NCBI RefSeq assembly: GCF_001761325.1
Contig: NZ_CP017478.1
Span: 2,191,501-2,255,500, forward strand
Length of the DNA: 64,000 nt
Direction: 5' to 3'
Origin: Urechidicola croceus
Lineage (GTDB): Bacteria; Bacteroidota; Bacteroidia; Flavobacteriales; Flavobacteriaceae
The notes under the pieces are model-generated. The model saw nothing but the letters and a program-made list of their open reading frames with translations. It was not told the origin of the DNA and made no database searches. Below, one piece after another: positions 8,257 through 17,582 of the stretch (position 1 is the first letter of the stretch; each line of letters starts with the position of its first letter). The position numbers were made by a program, and so were the translations under genes.

Positions 8257-9279
8257 ATGTTTCAAAAAAATACGACTCTCGGCGAATTTATAATTGATAA
8301 GCAAAAACACTTTAAATATACAACTGGCGAACTTTCAAGGCTTATAAACTCCATTAGGCTAGCAGCAAAAGTAGTAAATCATGAAGTAAATAAGGCTGGA
8401 TTGGTAGATATTTTAGGAAATGCATCTGACATAAATATTCAAGGTGAAAGACAACAAAAACTAGATGTTTATGCCAATAATATTTTTATGCAAACAATGA
8501 CAAACAGACAAATTGTTTGCGGTGTTGCAAGTGAAGAGGAAGATGACTTCGTATCAATACATAGTAAAAATGGTGGTGATAACAATAAATATGTTGTACT
8601 TATCGATCCTCTAGACGGCTCATCAAATATAGATGTTAATGTATCTGTAGGGACTATATTCTCAATCTATCATCGAGTAACTCCTGTAGGAACACCTGTT
8701 CAATTAGAAGACTTTTTACAAAAAGGAACAAAACAAGTTGCTGCAGGTTATATTATTTATGGAACTTCAACGATGCTTGTTTATACTACCGGACATGGTG
8801 TAAATGGCTTTACTTTAAGTCCAGCAATTGGTACATTCTATTTATCACATCCAGATATGAAATTTCCTGAAACCGGATCAATTTACAGTATCAATGAAGG
8901 TTATTATAGCCATTTTCCACAAGGAGTAAAAGACTATTTAAAATATTGTCAAGAAGATACGGAAGATAGACCTTATTCCGCTCGATATATTGGTTCTTTA
9001 GTTTCAGATTTTCATAGAAATATGATTAAAGGTGGTATTTACATCTACCCAACTAGTTCTAAAGCTCCAAAAGGAAAATTACGTTTATTATATGAATGTA
9101 ATCCAATCGCTTTTTTAACAGAACAAGCCAATGGATTAGCAACTGATGGATACAAAAGAATTCTTGAAATTGAGCCAACAGAATTACACCAACGTGTTCC
9201 TTTTTTCTGCGGAAGTAAATCTATGGTTGACAAGGTACATTCATATATGAATCAATATCCAGATGATGAAAATTATTAA
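8257..9279 (+). CDS. fbp: Class I fructose-1,6-bisphosphatase
   Basis: The 340-residue protein has the class I FBPase metal-site motif [14 protein letters not shown] (about residues 118-131), the acidic loop SEEEDDF before it, and [20 protein letters not shown] near the C-terminus, including the sugar-phosphate site. It hydrolyses fructose 1,6-bisphosphate in gluconeogenesis. Length is normal. It is a stand-alone gene transcribed away from the acetyltransferase gene, with SOD 110 bp downstream. Confidence 0.95.
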   Translation: MFQKNTTLGEFIIDKQKHFKYTTGELSRLINSIRLAAKVVNHEVNKAGLVDILGNASDINIQGERQQKLDVYANNIFMQTMTNRQIVCGVASEEEDDFVSIHSKNGGDNNKYVVLIDPLDGSSNIDVNVSVGTIFSIYHRVTPVGTPVQLEDFLQKGTKQVAAGYIIYGTSTMLVYTTGHGVNGFTLSPAIGTFYLSHPDMKFPETGSIYSINEGYYSHFPQGVKDYLKYCQEDTEDRPYSARYIGSLVSDFHRNMIKGGIYIYPTSSKAPKGKLRLLYECNPIAFLTEQANGLATDGYKRILEIEPTELHQRVPFFCGSKSMVDKVHSYMNQYPDDENY

Positions 9280-9341
9280 ACCATAACATTTTTTAATAAT
9301 AACATAAAGACAATCAATTTCCAAGTGTGGTATATGTTCAC

Positions 9342-9349
9342 TATCTTTG
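9342..9349 (+). promoter_or_regulatory. -7 promoter element before the superoxide dismutase gene
   Basis: TATCTTTG fits TAnnTTTG and lies 40 bp before the SOD start. No TTG is present at the expected distance upstream. Confidence 0.45.
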
Positions 9350-9389
9350 ATGAAGAATTAATAATCACATACAACTTAAATATAAAATT

Positions 9390-9998
9390 ATGGCTTTTGA
9401 ATTACCAAAATTAGGATATGCATATGATGCATTAGAACCACATATTGATGCTAGAACTATGGAAATACACCATACTAAACATCACAACGGATATACGAAC
9501 AATCTAAACAATGCTATTGCAGGAACAGATTTAGAAGGAAAATCAATTGAAGATATTCTTACTGGATTAGATATGACAAATGGTGCTGTTAGAAATAATG
9601 GTGGAGGTTTTTACAATCACTCTTTATTTTGGGAAGTAATGAATCCTGAAGGAAAAGGATACCTATCAGGGGAATTAAAAGATGCTATTATTGCTGAATT
9701 TGGTTCTGTTGATGAATTTAAAACTGCATTTGCTAAAGCTGCAGGAACGCGTTTTGGTTCTGGATGGGCTTGGTTATGTGTTCATAAAGGTGGTAAAGTT
9801 GAAGTATGTTCAACTCCAAATCAAGACAATCCATTAATGCCTGGAGTAGGTTGTGGCGGAACACCAATCTTAGGGTTGGATGTTTGGGAGCATGCATATT
9901 ACTTAAACTACCAAAACAGAAGACCAGATTATGTACAAGCATTTTTTAACGTTATCAATTGGAACGAAGTTGAAAAACGTTATGCTGAAGCAAAATAA
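9390..9998 (+). CDS. Superoxide dismutase, Fe/Mn type
   Basis: The 202-residue enzyme has the four metal ligands in standard motifs: H27 in MEIHHTKHH, the His of [11 protein letters not shown], and Asp and His in [17 protein letters not shown]. It dismutates superoxide to peroxide and oxygen in the cytoplasm; no signal peptide is seen. The length and the start [20 protein letters not shown] match the usual bacterial enzyme. Whether iron or manganese is used cannot be decided by eye. A perfect bidirectional terminator follows 16 bp downstream. Confidence 0.95.
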   Translation: MAFELPKLGYAYDALEPHIDARTMEIHHTKHHNGYTNNLNNAIAGTDLEGKSIEDILTGLDMTNGAVRNNGGGFYNHSLFWEVMNPEGKGYLSGELKDAIIAEFGSVDEFKTAFAKAAGTRFGSGWAWLCVHKGGKVEVCSTPNQDNPLMPGVGCGGTPILGLDVWEHAYYLNYQNRRPDYVQAFFNVINWNEVEKRYAEAK

Positions 9999-10014
9999 TA
10001 TTTTCAAAAACAAT

Positions 10015-10044
10015 AAAAAAACCGCTCAATTGAGCGGTTTTTTT
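10015..10044. terminator. Bidirectional hairpin terminator
   Basis: AAAAAAACCGCTCAA pairs perfectly with TTGAGCGGTTTTTTT. It serves the SOD gene and the convergent PurF-like gene. Confidence 0.9.
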
Positions 10045-10065
10045 ATTTATAACTATTAAGTAATA

Positions 10066-11964
10066 TTAATAAGCTCTTTTGTTATTTCCTTCATAGAAAT
10101 TTATAAAAGCAGAATTCACAACTCTATTCCCTCCCGGTGTTGGATAATCTCCTGTGAAATACCAATCTCCTAAATGATTAGGACAGGCTTTGTGAAGATC
10201 TTCTACTGTTTGATAAATAACTTCTACACCGCATTTAATATCTTCAGTCTTTAACATCTCAGCAATTTTATCTGAAACTTGTTCGTATGAAAATGGAGCA
10301 TAAATCTCTTTTACAAAATTTTGAACATCACCATCAACATAATTTTTTTGACCTTTACACTTCTCATAAACATCACCTACAATATGGTATTGATTTGTTT
10401 CTTTCAACAACTCTAAAGCCGCTCTAAATGCAATAAAATCACCAATTCTAGCCATATCAATTCCATAACAATCAGGATATCTAATTTGCGGAGCAGATGA
10501 GACGACCACAATTTTCTTAGGGTTCAATCTATCTAAAATCTTAATGATACTTTTCTTTAAAGTTGTTCCTCTAACTATACTATCATCAATAATAACAAGA
10601 TTATCTGTTGGCTTTACTACTCCATAGGTTACATCATACACATGAGCAACTAAATCATCTCGAGAATTATCATCAGCAATAAAAGTTCTTAATTTCACAT
10701 CTTTCACTGCTATTTTTTCCATTCGTGCTCTCATTGAAAGTACTTCTGTAACTTTTTCAGCAGATAAATTACGCTGACCATCTAATAAAATAGCGGTTTT
10801 TTGTTCATTTAAAATATCTTCAGCAGCTTCAAACATTCCATAAAAAGAAGTTTCAGCAGTATTAGGAATATATGTAAAAACTGTATTTTTAATATCTTTA
10901 TTTATTGATTTCAAAATTTGAGGAAATACATTTTTTCCTAAATTTTTTCTTTCTTGATAAATATCTGCGTCACTACCTCTTGAAAAATATATACGTTCAA
11001 ATGAACATGATTTTTTAGGAAGTTGCTCTAAAACAGGCTCAATAGTTGTATCTCCGTTTCTTTTTACAATTAATGCATGACCTCGTTCTAACTCTTCAAC
11101 TTTTTCAATTGGAACATTAAATACTGTTTGAATAACTGGTCTTTCAGAAGCAACAACAACAATTTCATCATCTTTATAATAAAATGCCGGCCTTATTCCC
11201 GCAGGATCTCTAAGTACAAATGAATCTCCATGACCTAGTAATCCAGCCATCGCATAACCCCCATCCCAACTTTTGGAGGCACGTTTTAAAACTTTATGCA
11301 CTTTCAATTTTTTAGCAATTACTTCAGACGCATCCTTTTTACTTATTTCTTTTTTCTTGCACTTTTGGTAAATCTTTTCAACTTCATCATCTAAGAAGTG
11401 TCCGATTTTCTCCATTACAGAAACAGTATCAGTATTTTCTTTTGGATGTTGCCCCAATTCAATCAATTCTTGCATGATTTGATTAGAATTAGTTAAATTA
11501 AAATTCCCTGCAACAATTAAATTTTTATGTTTCCAATTGTTTTGGCGTAAAAATGGATGCACACTTTCAATACTATTTTTTCCAAATGTTCCATAACGAA
11601 CATGACCTAAATAAAGTTCGCCTAAATAAGGCATGTTCTCCTTTTGCCATTCAATATCGTCTTGTTTTTCAGGATTATTGGATATCACTCCATTTAATCG
11701 ATCATTTATTTGGGCAAAAATATCTTGAATAGGTTGTTGTGCATTTGAACGCACTCTACTTATGTATCGTTTCCCTGGTTCCATATCGAACTTTACACTT
11801 GCAAAGCCTGCACCATCTTGACCTCGATTGTGCTGTTTTTCCATCAAAAGATACATTTTATTTATTCCATAAAATGAAGTTCCATATTTTTTCTTGTAAT
11901 AATCAAGCGGTTTTAAAAGTCTTAAAAGTGCAATTCCGCATTCGTGCTTAATAGCGTCGCTCAT
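10066..11964 (-). CDS. PurF-like amidophosphoribosyltransferase, long form
   Basis: The 632-residue protein begins MSDAIKHECGIALL. C9 is the likely N-terminal nucleophile exposed by removal of an 8-residue propeptide. The Ntn glutaminase domain (about 9-310) contains EKQHNRGQDGAG and GHVRYGTFG. The phosphoribosyltransferase domain carries the PRPP loop LVIIDDSIVRGTTLKKSI (about residue 465). It would make phosphoribosylamine from glutamine and PRPP. It is about 130 residues longer than canonical PurF and ends in a tail with LGDWYFTGDYPTPGG. Flavobacteria usually carry a shorter PurF elsewhere, so this may be a paralogue with a different role. Confidence 0.85.
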   Translation of the reverse strand: MSDAIKHECGIALLRLLKPLDYYKKKYGTSFYGINKMYLLMEKQHNRGQDGAGFASVKFDMEPGKRYISRVRSNAQQPIQDIFAQINDRLNGVISNNPEKQDDIEWQKENMPYLGELYLGHVRYGTFGKNSIESVHPFLRQNNWKHKNLIVAGNFNLTNSNQIMQELIELGQHPKENTDTVSVMEKIGHFLDDEVEKIYQKCKKKEISKKDASEVIAKKLKVHKVLKRASKSWDGGYAMAGLLGHGDSFVLRDPAGIRPAFYYKDDEIVVVASERPVIQTVFNVPIEKVEELERGHALIVKRNGDTTIEPVLEQLPKKSCSFERIYFSRGSDADIYQERKNLGKNVFPQILKSINKDIKNTVFTYIPNTAETSFYGMFEAAEDILNEQKTAILLDGQRNLSAEKVTEVLSMRARMEKIAVKDVKLRTFIADDNSRDDLVAHVYDVTYGVVKPTDNLVIIDDSIVRGTTLKKSIIKILDRLNPKKIVVVSSAPQIRYPDCYGIDMARIGDFIAFRAALELLKETNQYHIVGDVYEKCKGQKNYVDGDVQNFVKEIYAPFSYEQVSDKIAEMLKTEDIKCGVEVIYQTVEDLHKACPNHLGDWYFTGDYPTPGGNRVVNSAFINFYEGNNKRAY

Positions 11965-12010
11965 ACCTAGTGGAGATATTAATTGTTGTTGTTATTTTAA
12001 ATATATGTAC

Positions 12011-12032
12011 AAAAAAAACCGCGCAAGCGCGG
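12011..12032 (-). terminator. Hairpin terminator after the PfkB kinase gene
   Basis: On the minus strand CCGCGC-TT-GCGCGG is followed by eight T. It lies between the PfkB-type gene and the PurF-like gene, so the latter likely has its own promoter or depends on readthrough. Confidence 0.85.
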
Positions 12033-12039
12033 TAATTCT

Positions 12040-12966
12040 TTAATCTAATTCTATATCAAATTGTGTCAGTTCCTTAAACTGTTGCAAGCGCTCAGAAACT
12101 TCATCTATTTTCAAATGTTCCATACGCTCTGTTCCAAATTTCTCTACACAAAATGAAGCCAAATTTGAACCGCTAATAACTGCTCGTTTCATGTTATCAA
12201 ATGAAATATCTCGCGTCTTAGTCAAGAATCCCATAAAACCTCCTGCAAATGTATCACCCGCACCAGTAGGATCAAAAACTTCCTCTAACGGCAATGCTGG
12301 AGCAAAGAATATATCTTCTTTATTAAATAATAAAGCACCGTGTTCACCTTTTTTAATAACCACATATTTAGGCCCCATTGTAAATATTTTTTGAGCAGCC
12401 CTTACCAAAGAATATTCACCTGTCAATTGTCTTGCTTCTTCATCGTTGATTGTAATTACATCAATATGTTTTATCACCTCCAACAATTCAGGTAAAGCAC
12501 TATCCATCCAAAAGTTCATTGTATCTAATGCAATTAATTTTGGTCTAGTATCCATTTGATTAATTACTGACAATTGTGTACTTGGATGTAAATTTCCTAA
12601 TATTACAAATTCTGCATCTTTAAAATTATTTGGAACTATTGGATTGAAATCGGCTAGTGTATTCAACTCGGTAACCAAAGTATCACGAGAATTTAAATCA
12701 TTGTGATATCTACCACTCCAATAAAAAGTTTTTCCATCTTTAATAATTTCAACACCATCTGTATTGATATTTTTATCATTAAGCATTTTCAAATACGACT
12801 CTGGAAAATCTCCACCTACAATCGATACAATTCCTGATTCAACACCAAATGTTGATGCCGAAAGCCCAATAAATGTACCTGATCCTCCTAAAATTTTACC
12901 TGTTTTGCCGAATGGCGATTCAATTTCGTCAAAAGCAAGCGTTCCGACAATCAATAATTTACTCAT
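12040..12966 (-). CDS. PfkB family carbohydrate/nucleoside kinase
   Basis: The 308-residue protein shows the ribokinase fold: GKILGGSGTFIGLSASTFG near residue 30 (PfkB signature 1 region) and DPTGAGDTFAGGFMG at about residue 235, with the catalytic Asp and anion hole. It phosphorylates a sugar or nucleoside with ATP; the specificity is unknown. The position just upstream of a PRPP-dependent amidotransferase fits a role in ribose or purine metabolism, which is inference. It ends in a GC-rich terminator. Confidence 0.85.
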   Translation of the reverse strand: MSKLLIVGTLAFDEIESPFGKTGKILGGSGTFIGLSASTFGVESGIVSIVGGDFPESYLKMLNDKNINTDGVEIIKDGKTFYWSGRYHNDLNSRDTLVTELNTLADFNPIVPNNFKDAEFVILGNLHPSTQLSVINQMDTRPKLIALDTMNFWMDSALPELLEVIKHIDVITINDEEARQLTGEYSLVRAAQKIFTMGPKYVVIKKGEHGALLFNKEDIFFAPALPLEEVFDPTGAGDTFAGGFMGFLTKTRDISFDNMKRAVISGSNLASFCVEKFGTERMEHLKIDEVSERLQQFKELTQFDIELD

Positions 12967-13066
12967 ATTTCTTTTTATATTCCAACACCTGACAACTCAA
13001 TTATTGGCTTAATATTTGCTATTAATTGTGCCGATGTACATACCTTTGCAAAAATAAGTTTTAAAA

Positions 13067-13492
13067 ATGACTATCAAAGAAATACAAGAAGAAATTATTG
13101 ACGAGTTTTCATTATTTGATGACTGGATGCAACGCTATGAATATATTATTGATTTAGGCAAGTCATTAGATTTAATAGTTGAAGATAAAAAAATAGATGA
13201 AAATATTATCAAAGGTTGTCAATCTAAAGTGTGGTTAGCAGCAGATTTTAATGATGATACTATTTCATTCACTGCAGATAGTGATGCTATTCTAACCAAA
13301 GGTATTGTAGCCTTATTATTAAGGGTTTTTTCAAATCAAACTCCACAAGATATTTTAGATGCAGACACTAATTTTATAAATGAAATTGGCTTAAAAGAAC
13401 ATTTGTCTCCAACTAGGGCAAATGGTCTTGTTTCGATGATTAAAAAAATTAAATTATATGCTCTTGGGTATCAATCTAAATTAACAAATTAA
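13067..13492 (+). CDS. sufE: SufE family sulfur-transfer protein
   Basis: The 141-residue protein matches SufE along its length: FDDWMQRYEYIIDLGK (about 17-32), then IKGCQSKVWL with C51, the Cys that accepts persulfide sulfur from SufS. The C-terminal half (LLLRVFSNQTPQDILDADTN) is the usual SufE helix region. It stimulates cysteine desulfurase in Fe-S assembly. The DUF59, DUF2480 and DUF3078 genes after it are the common tail of flavobacterial suf loci. SufBCDS are not beside it in this window; a PfkB gene on the other strand is. Confidence 0.92.
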   Translation: MTIKEIQEEIIDEFSLFDDWMQRYEYIIDLGKSLDLIVEDKKIDENIIKGCQSKVWLAADFNDDTISFTADSDAILTKGIVALLLRVFSNQTPQDILDADTNFINEIGLKEHLSPTRANGLVSMIKKIKLYALGYQSKLTN

Positions 13493-13521
13493 TTATAACT
13501 TTACATTAAAATTTAATAGTG

Positions 13522-13842
13522 ATGACACAAGATGACGCACAAAATTTAGGAGATAAAATTGTTGAAGTATTAAAAACAATTTATGACCCAGAAATTCCAG
13601 TTGATATTTATGAACTAGGATTGATATACGACGTAATGGTAAGTGATGAGAATGATGTAAAAATATTAATGACATTAACTTCACCTAACTGCCCAGTTGC
13701 CGAAACTTTGCCTGTAGAAGTAGAAGAAAAAGTTAAAACTCTCGAAGAAGTTAATAATGCTGAGGTAGAAATAACTTTTGACCCAACTTGGACTCAAGAA
13801 ATGATGAGTGAAGAAGCAAAACTAGAATTAGGTTTTTTATAA
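13522..13842 (+). CDS. DUF59/MIP18 family Fe-S assembly protein of the Suf system
   Basis: The 106-residue protein has the MIP18/DUF59 motifs DPEIPVDIYELGLIYDV (about 20-36) and TSPNCPVAETLP around the conserved Cys. It corresponds to the SufT-like domain that aids Fe-S cluster maturation. A GTG directly precedes the chosen ATG; the ATG is preferred. It follows sufE by 29 bp and fits the same operon. The stop is close to an interspersed palindromic repeat. Confidence 0.88.
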   Translation: MTQDDAQNLGDKIVEVLKTIYDPEIPVDIYELGLIYDVMVSDENDVKILMTLTSPNCPVAETLPVEVEEKVKTLEEVNNAEVEITFDPTWTQEMMSEEAKLELGFL

Positions 13843-13850
13843 ACATTATG

Positions 13851-13929
13851 ATTCCTGCAAAGACAGGAATTTTATCAAGAAGAATATTCAAAATTTTAAT
13901 TTAAAAATTCCTGCCTTCGCAGGAATGAC
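13851..13929. repeat. Two copies of the ATTCCTGC...GCAGGAAT interspersed palindrome
   Basis: A degenerate copy, ATTCCTG-N6-CAGGAAT, spans 13851-13870, and a clean copy, ATTCCTGC-CTTC-GCAGGAAT followed by GAC, spans 13907-13929. The second is the reverse complement form of the copy at 34297-34322. They fill the gap between the DUF59 and DUF2480 genes and could form hairpins in the polycistronic mRNA. Confidence 0.8.
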
Positions 13930-13933
13930 ATAC

Positions 13934-14437
13934 ATGAAAGAAATCGTAAATAAAGTTGCCAATAGCAAGTTAATGACCATTGACCTTGAAGATTATTATC
14001 CTCAAGGAAAACGTATTGTTATTGATATTAAAGACTGGTTATTTCAAGAATTAATCTTAAAAGAAAAAGACTTCAGAGAGCATGTAAAAAATCATGATTG
14101 GAGTCAGTATAAAGATAATTACATTGCATTAACTTGTTCTACTGATGCTATAATACCTTCATGGGCATATATGCTTATAGCAACACGACTTGTTCCTTTC
14201 GCTAAAAAAACTATTATCGGAAGCCTAAACGAGTTGGAAACTTCAATTTTTCAAGAAATTATTTCTAATTTTCCTATAGATTCTTTTGTTGACAAGCCAA
14301 CAATAATCAAAGGATGTTCAGAAAAAAACATTCCAGAAACCGCATATATTCAGTTAATTACAAAATTAGCACCAGTTGCTAAATCAATCATGTATGGTGA
14401 AGCATGCTCAACTGTTCCTCTTTTCAAAAAAAAATAA
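13934..14437 (+). CDS. DUF2480 family protein
   Basis: The 167-residue protein begins MKEIVNKVANSKLMTIDLED and includes FREHVKNHDWSQYKDNYIAL, both typical of DUF2480, a Bacteroidota family found in suf operons. Function is unknown; a role in Fe-S biogenesis is inferred from context. An ATG nine bases upstream (13925) lies inside the palindromic repeat, so I chose the second ATG. KGCSEKNIPETAYIQL near the C-terminus contains one of its few Cys residues. Confidence 0.85.
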   Translation: MKEIVNKVANSKLMTIDLEDYYPQGKRIVIDIKDWLFQELILKEKDFREHVKNHDWSQYKDNYIALTCSTDAIIPSWAYMLIATRLVPFAKKTIIGSLNELETSIFQEIISNFPIDSFVDKPTIIKGCSEKNIPETAYIQLITKLAPVAKSIMYGEACSTVPLFKKK

Positions 14438-14468
14438 CTATACTTTTTTAGTGACTTTTAATTTCTGT

Positions 14469-14497
14469 TTGAGTCTAAAGTAAAAAGACTATTTTTG
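14469..14497 (+). promoter_or_regulatory. Consensus flavobacterial promoter for the DUF3078 gene
   Basis: TTG at 14469-14471 and TATTTTTG at 14490-14497 are separated by 18 bp, a full match to TTG-N17-23-TAnnTTTG. It lies about 40 bp before the start, so the DUF3078 gene has its own promoter behind the suf tail. Confidence 0.75.
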
Positions 14498-14537
14498 CAA
14501 AAAAAATGCAATCTAAACATTAATTAAAAAATTAACA

Positions 14538-15461
14538 ATGAAAAAATTAGTATTAGTAGTAGCGTTGTTTATTGGAACTATATCAGTAAACGCGCAGACA
14601 AAAGAAGAATTACAAGCACAACAAGCACCAAAAAAAGATTCAATTGCAGCACTACAGGCTGAGGTTGATGCATTACAAGCAAAAATCAATGCTCTTCCAG
14701 GTTGGAGAAAAGGAGCATTTGGAACAATTGGTGGTAATATTTCTGGTTTCAACAATTGGTATTCTAAAGGAGCCCCAAATTCATCTGCAGGAAATATTGG
14801 ATTAACAGTAAATGCTTATGCTAACTTATTACAAGATAAGTTTTTCTGGAGAAATTCAGCAAACGTAAACTTAAGTTGGGTAAAATTAGACGATAAAGAT
14901 GATGTTACTGATAGCGATTCATTCAAATCAGCAACAGATGTATTTAGTATCACTTCTTTATATGGAAGAAAATTAAGCGACAAATGGGCAGTATCTGCAT
15001 TAGGAGAATACAGAACAACTATCATTGACAACTTTAACGATCCTGGATATTTAGATTTAGGTGTAGGTATGACTTGGACTCCAATGGACAACCTAGTAGT
15101 TGTTATTCACCCATTAAACTACAACTTTGTATTTAGTGATTTAGATGCCGTTTATGAATCATCAATGGGAGCTAAAATTGTTGCTGACTATACTGCAACT
15201 CTTGGAAAAGTGAACTTAAAATCTAACTTATCAGCATTTCAAAGTTATAAGTCTTCTGATTTATCAAACTGGACTTGGATAAACTCATTAGGATATACTT
15301 TATGGAAAGGTATTGGAGTTGGTTTTGATTTTGGATTGAGAAATAACAAACAAGAAGCTTTAGATTATGCTTTATCAAATGGTGTGGTAGATGCTAATTT
15401 TGACAATGTTGACAACGATTTACAATCATATTGGTTATTTGGATTAAACTACGGTTTCTAA
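14538..15461 (+). CDS. DUF3078 outer-membrane beta-barrel-like protein
   Basis: The 307-residue protein has a signal peptide (MKKLVLVVALFIGTISVNAQ), then a coiled-coil-like stretch (about 21-52: IAALQAEVDALQAKINAL) and PGWRKGAFGTIGGNISGFNN. The rest alternates hydrophobic and polar residues as in a small beta barrel and ends in an aromatic (GLNYGF). This is the DUF3078 family, often next to suf genes. Its role is unknown; an outer-membrane barrel is a structural inference. Confidence 0.8.
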   Translation: MKKLVLVVALFIGTISVNAQTKEELQAQQAPKKDSIAALQAEVDALQAKINALPGWRKGAFGTIGGNISGFNNWYSKGAPNSSAGNIGLTVNAYANLLQDKFFWRNSANVNLSWVKLDDKDDVTDSDSFKSATDVFSITSLYGRKLSDKWAVSALGEYRTTIIDNFNDPGYLDLGVGMTWTPMDNLVVVIHPLNYNFVFSDLDAVYESSMGAKIVADYTATLGKVNLKSNLSAFQSYKSSDLSNWTWINSLGYTLWKGIGVGFDFGLRNNKQEALDYALSNGVVDANFDNVDNDLQSYWLFGLNYGF

Positions 15462-15483
15462 AAATCATTTTGATAAAAATATT

Positions 15484-15516
15484 AAAGAGTTCTCTATTTT
15501 TTAGGGAACTCTTTTT
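15484..15516 (+). terminator. Hairpin terminator after the DUF3078 gene
   Basis: AAAGAGTTC pairs with GAACTCTTT across a short loop and is followed by a T run. Confidence 0.8.
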
Positions 15517-15557
15517 ATTTGCAATATTTGCATTAAATTAGCAACAAATTAAAATCT

Positions 15558-16655
15558 ATGTCACTACTACTATTTTACGCATTTATTTCAATTTTCTTTT
15601 CATTTTTATGTTCTATACTTGAAGCCGTGCTTTTAAGTGTAACACCAACATTTATAAATGTTAGAAAGAAAGAAGGAAAAGCCTACGCCACTACACTTGA
15701 AGAATTAAAAAAAGATGTAGATAAGCCTTTAATTGCTATTCTTACCTTAAATACAATCGCACATACTGTTGGGGCAATATTAGTTGGGGTACAAGCAGAA
15801 ACCTTGGGATATGAAATCAACTTTTTTGGAATAAACATGGTTGGAATTGTTTCTGCTATCATGACAATATTAATACTTGTAGTTTCTGAAATTATTCCAA
15901 AAACAATTGGCGCAACTTACTGGAAAAAATTAGCCAATTTCACTGCAAAAGCATTAAAAATTTTGATTTGGCCATTAAAATGGACAGGTATTTTATGGTT
16001 ATTACAATTAACTACTAAATTAATTGGTGGAAAAAATGCTCATGTTTCAGTGTTGAGTAGAGAAGATTTTAGTGCAATGACAGATATTGCTGAACAAGAA
16101 GGTGTTTTTCATGAATCTGAAAGTAAAGTAATACGAAATATGTTGAGCTTTAAAGAAGTTAAAGCAAAACATATTATGACTCCAAGAACAGTCATTATTT
16201 CTGCAAATGAAAATATTACTATTGATGACTTTTATATTCAGCACCCTGATTTAAAATTTTCTCGTATCCCTGTTTTTAGTAAAAATAAGGATTTAATCAC
16301 TGGTTATTTTTTAAAAGATCAAATGCTAGAAAGTATAGTAAAAGGAGATGGTGGAAATCTTTTGAATTCAATTAAAAGAAATATTTTAGTTGTAGAACGT
16401 AACTATCCAATTCCTGACTTATTTGAAACTTTAGTTGAAAAACGTGAACATATTGCTCTTGTAGTAGATGAGTTTGGGGCGACTAGTGGAATTGTTTCAC
16501 AAGAAGATGTTATAGAAACTCTTCTCGGTTTAGAAATTATGGATGAAAGCGATAATGTAGCCGATCTTCAAGACTTGGCTCGTAAAAATTGGGAAAAACG
16601 AGCAAAAAGATTAGGGATTATTGATAGTGACAGTGAAAAAATTACTGAAGAATAA
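15558..16655 (+). CDS. CNNM/DUF21 transmembrane protein with CBS pair
   Basis: The 365-residue protein has four hydrophobic segments in its first 150 residues, with LEAVLLSVTPTFINVRKKEG and LNTIAHTVGAILVGVQA, the DUF21 (CNNM) signature. A CBS pair follows (about 200-330: VKAKHIMTPRTVIISANENI and HIALVVDEFGATSGIVSQED). CNNM proteins are linked to magnesium and cation export. The protein stops after the CBS pair and lacks the CorC-type C-terminal domain. It is followed 6 bp later by the hydrolase gene. Confidence 0.88.
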   Translation: MSLLLFYAFISIFFSFLCSILEAVLLSVTPTFINVRKKEGKAYATTLEELKKDVDKPLIAILTLNTIAHTVGAILVGVQAETLGYEINFFGINMVGIVSAIMTILILVVSEIIPKTIGATYWKKLANFTAKALKILIWPLKWTGILWLLQLTTKLIGGKNAHVSVLSREDFSAMTDIAEQEGVFHESESKVIRNMLSFKEVKAKHIMTPRTVIISANENITIDDFYIQHPDLKFSRIPVFSKNKDLITGYFLKDQMLESIVKGDGGNLLNSIKRNILVVERNYPIPDLFETLVEKREHIALVVDEFGATSGIVSQEDVIETLLGLEIMDESDNVADLQDLARKNWEKRAKRLGIIDSDSEKITEE

Positions 16656-16661
16656 ATATTC

Positions 16662-17582
16662 ATGTATAGAAAAAAGAGAATTAAGAAATATATACCTTTT
16701 CTAATAGTATTAGTTTTTTTAATTCTCCATTTTTATGTACCAAGATTTATCACTGAAATTAAAAACCCTATAATTGGTTTAATTCGACAAAATAAGAAGC
16801 AAACAAATGCTCCTACCTTTGACATTTATTCAACAAATGGAAAATTTATTGATTTTATAAGTTTTGATAGAACTCCTTTAAAAGCCTTCATCACATATTC
16901 CAAAACCGATTCTGTTTTAGGAACAATTATCCTCCTACATGGTATAAGATCCCAAAAAGAGCATTTTATTCAAATGAGTGATAAATTGTCAAAATTGGGG
17001 TTTAATGCTATTGCTATTGATTCTCGTGCTCATGGTGAAAGTGGTGGAGTACATTGTACATTTGGCGTTAAAGAAAAATACGATCTTAAATCATTAATTG
17101 ATTATTTAAACTCTGAAGAAAAAATCACTAAAAACATAGGTGTTTGGGGACAATCATTGGGAGGTGCTATTGGACTACAAGTTATGGGAATTGACAACAG
17201 AATTGAATTTGGAATTATTGAAAGTACTTTTTCCGAGTTCAATCATATTTCAAAAGATTATCTAAAATATCATACTGGAATTAGTGCAAAACCTCTTTCA
17301 AACTATTTAATAAAAAGAGCTGGTAAAATTGCCAATTTCGACCCTTTGGATGCAAAACCAATTAAGTATTGTAAAACAATTAATCAGCCCATATTAATTG
17401 TTCATGGTAATAAAGATATGCGTATTAATATTCAATATGGCAAAGACAACTATTTAAATATTGCGAGTACATCAAAAGAATTTCTTGAAATTGACAAGGG
17501 TACACATTTAAATATTTGGCGTGTTGGAGGAGAAGAATATTTTAATAAAGTAATTCAATTCATCAAGCAAAACACTGACTAA
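16662..17582 (+). CDS. Membrane-anchored alpha/beta hydrolase
   Basis: The 306-residue protein has an N-terminal basic stretch and one membrane helix (about 9-28), then an alpha/beta hydrolase domain. The oxyanion region is ILLHGIRSQKEHF, the nucleophile elbow GQSLGG, the acid lies in VHGNKDMRIN and the His in KGTHLNIW. A cytoplasmic-membrane esterase or peptidase-like activity facing the periplasm is possible; the substrate is unknown. The stop overlaps the convergent hflX stop by 4 bp, so no terminator separates them. Confidence 0.82.
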   Translation: MYRKKRIKKYIPFLIVLVFLILHFYVPRFITEIKNPIIGLIRQNKKQTNAPTFDIYSTNGKFIDFISFDRTPLKAFITYSKTDSVLGTIILLHGIRSQKEHFIQMSDKLSKLGFNAIAIDSRAHGESGGVHCTFGVKEKYDLKSLIDYLNSEEKITKNIGVWGQSLGGAIGLQVMGIDNRIEFGIIESTFSEFNHISKDYLKYHTGISAKPLSNYLIKRAGKIANFDPLDAKPIKYCKTINQPILIVHGNKDMRINIQYGKDNYLNIASTSKEFLEIDKGTHLNIWRVGGEEYFNKVIQFIKQNTD

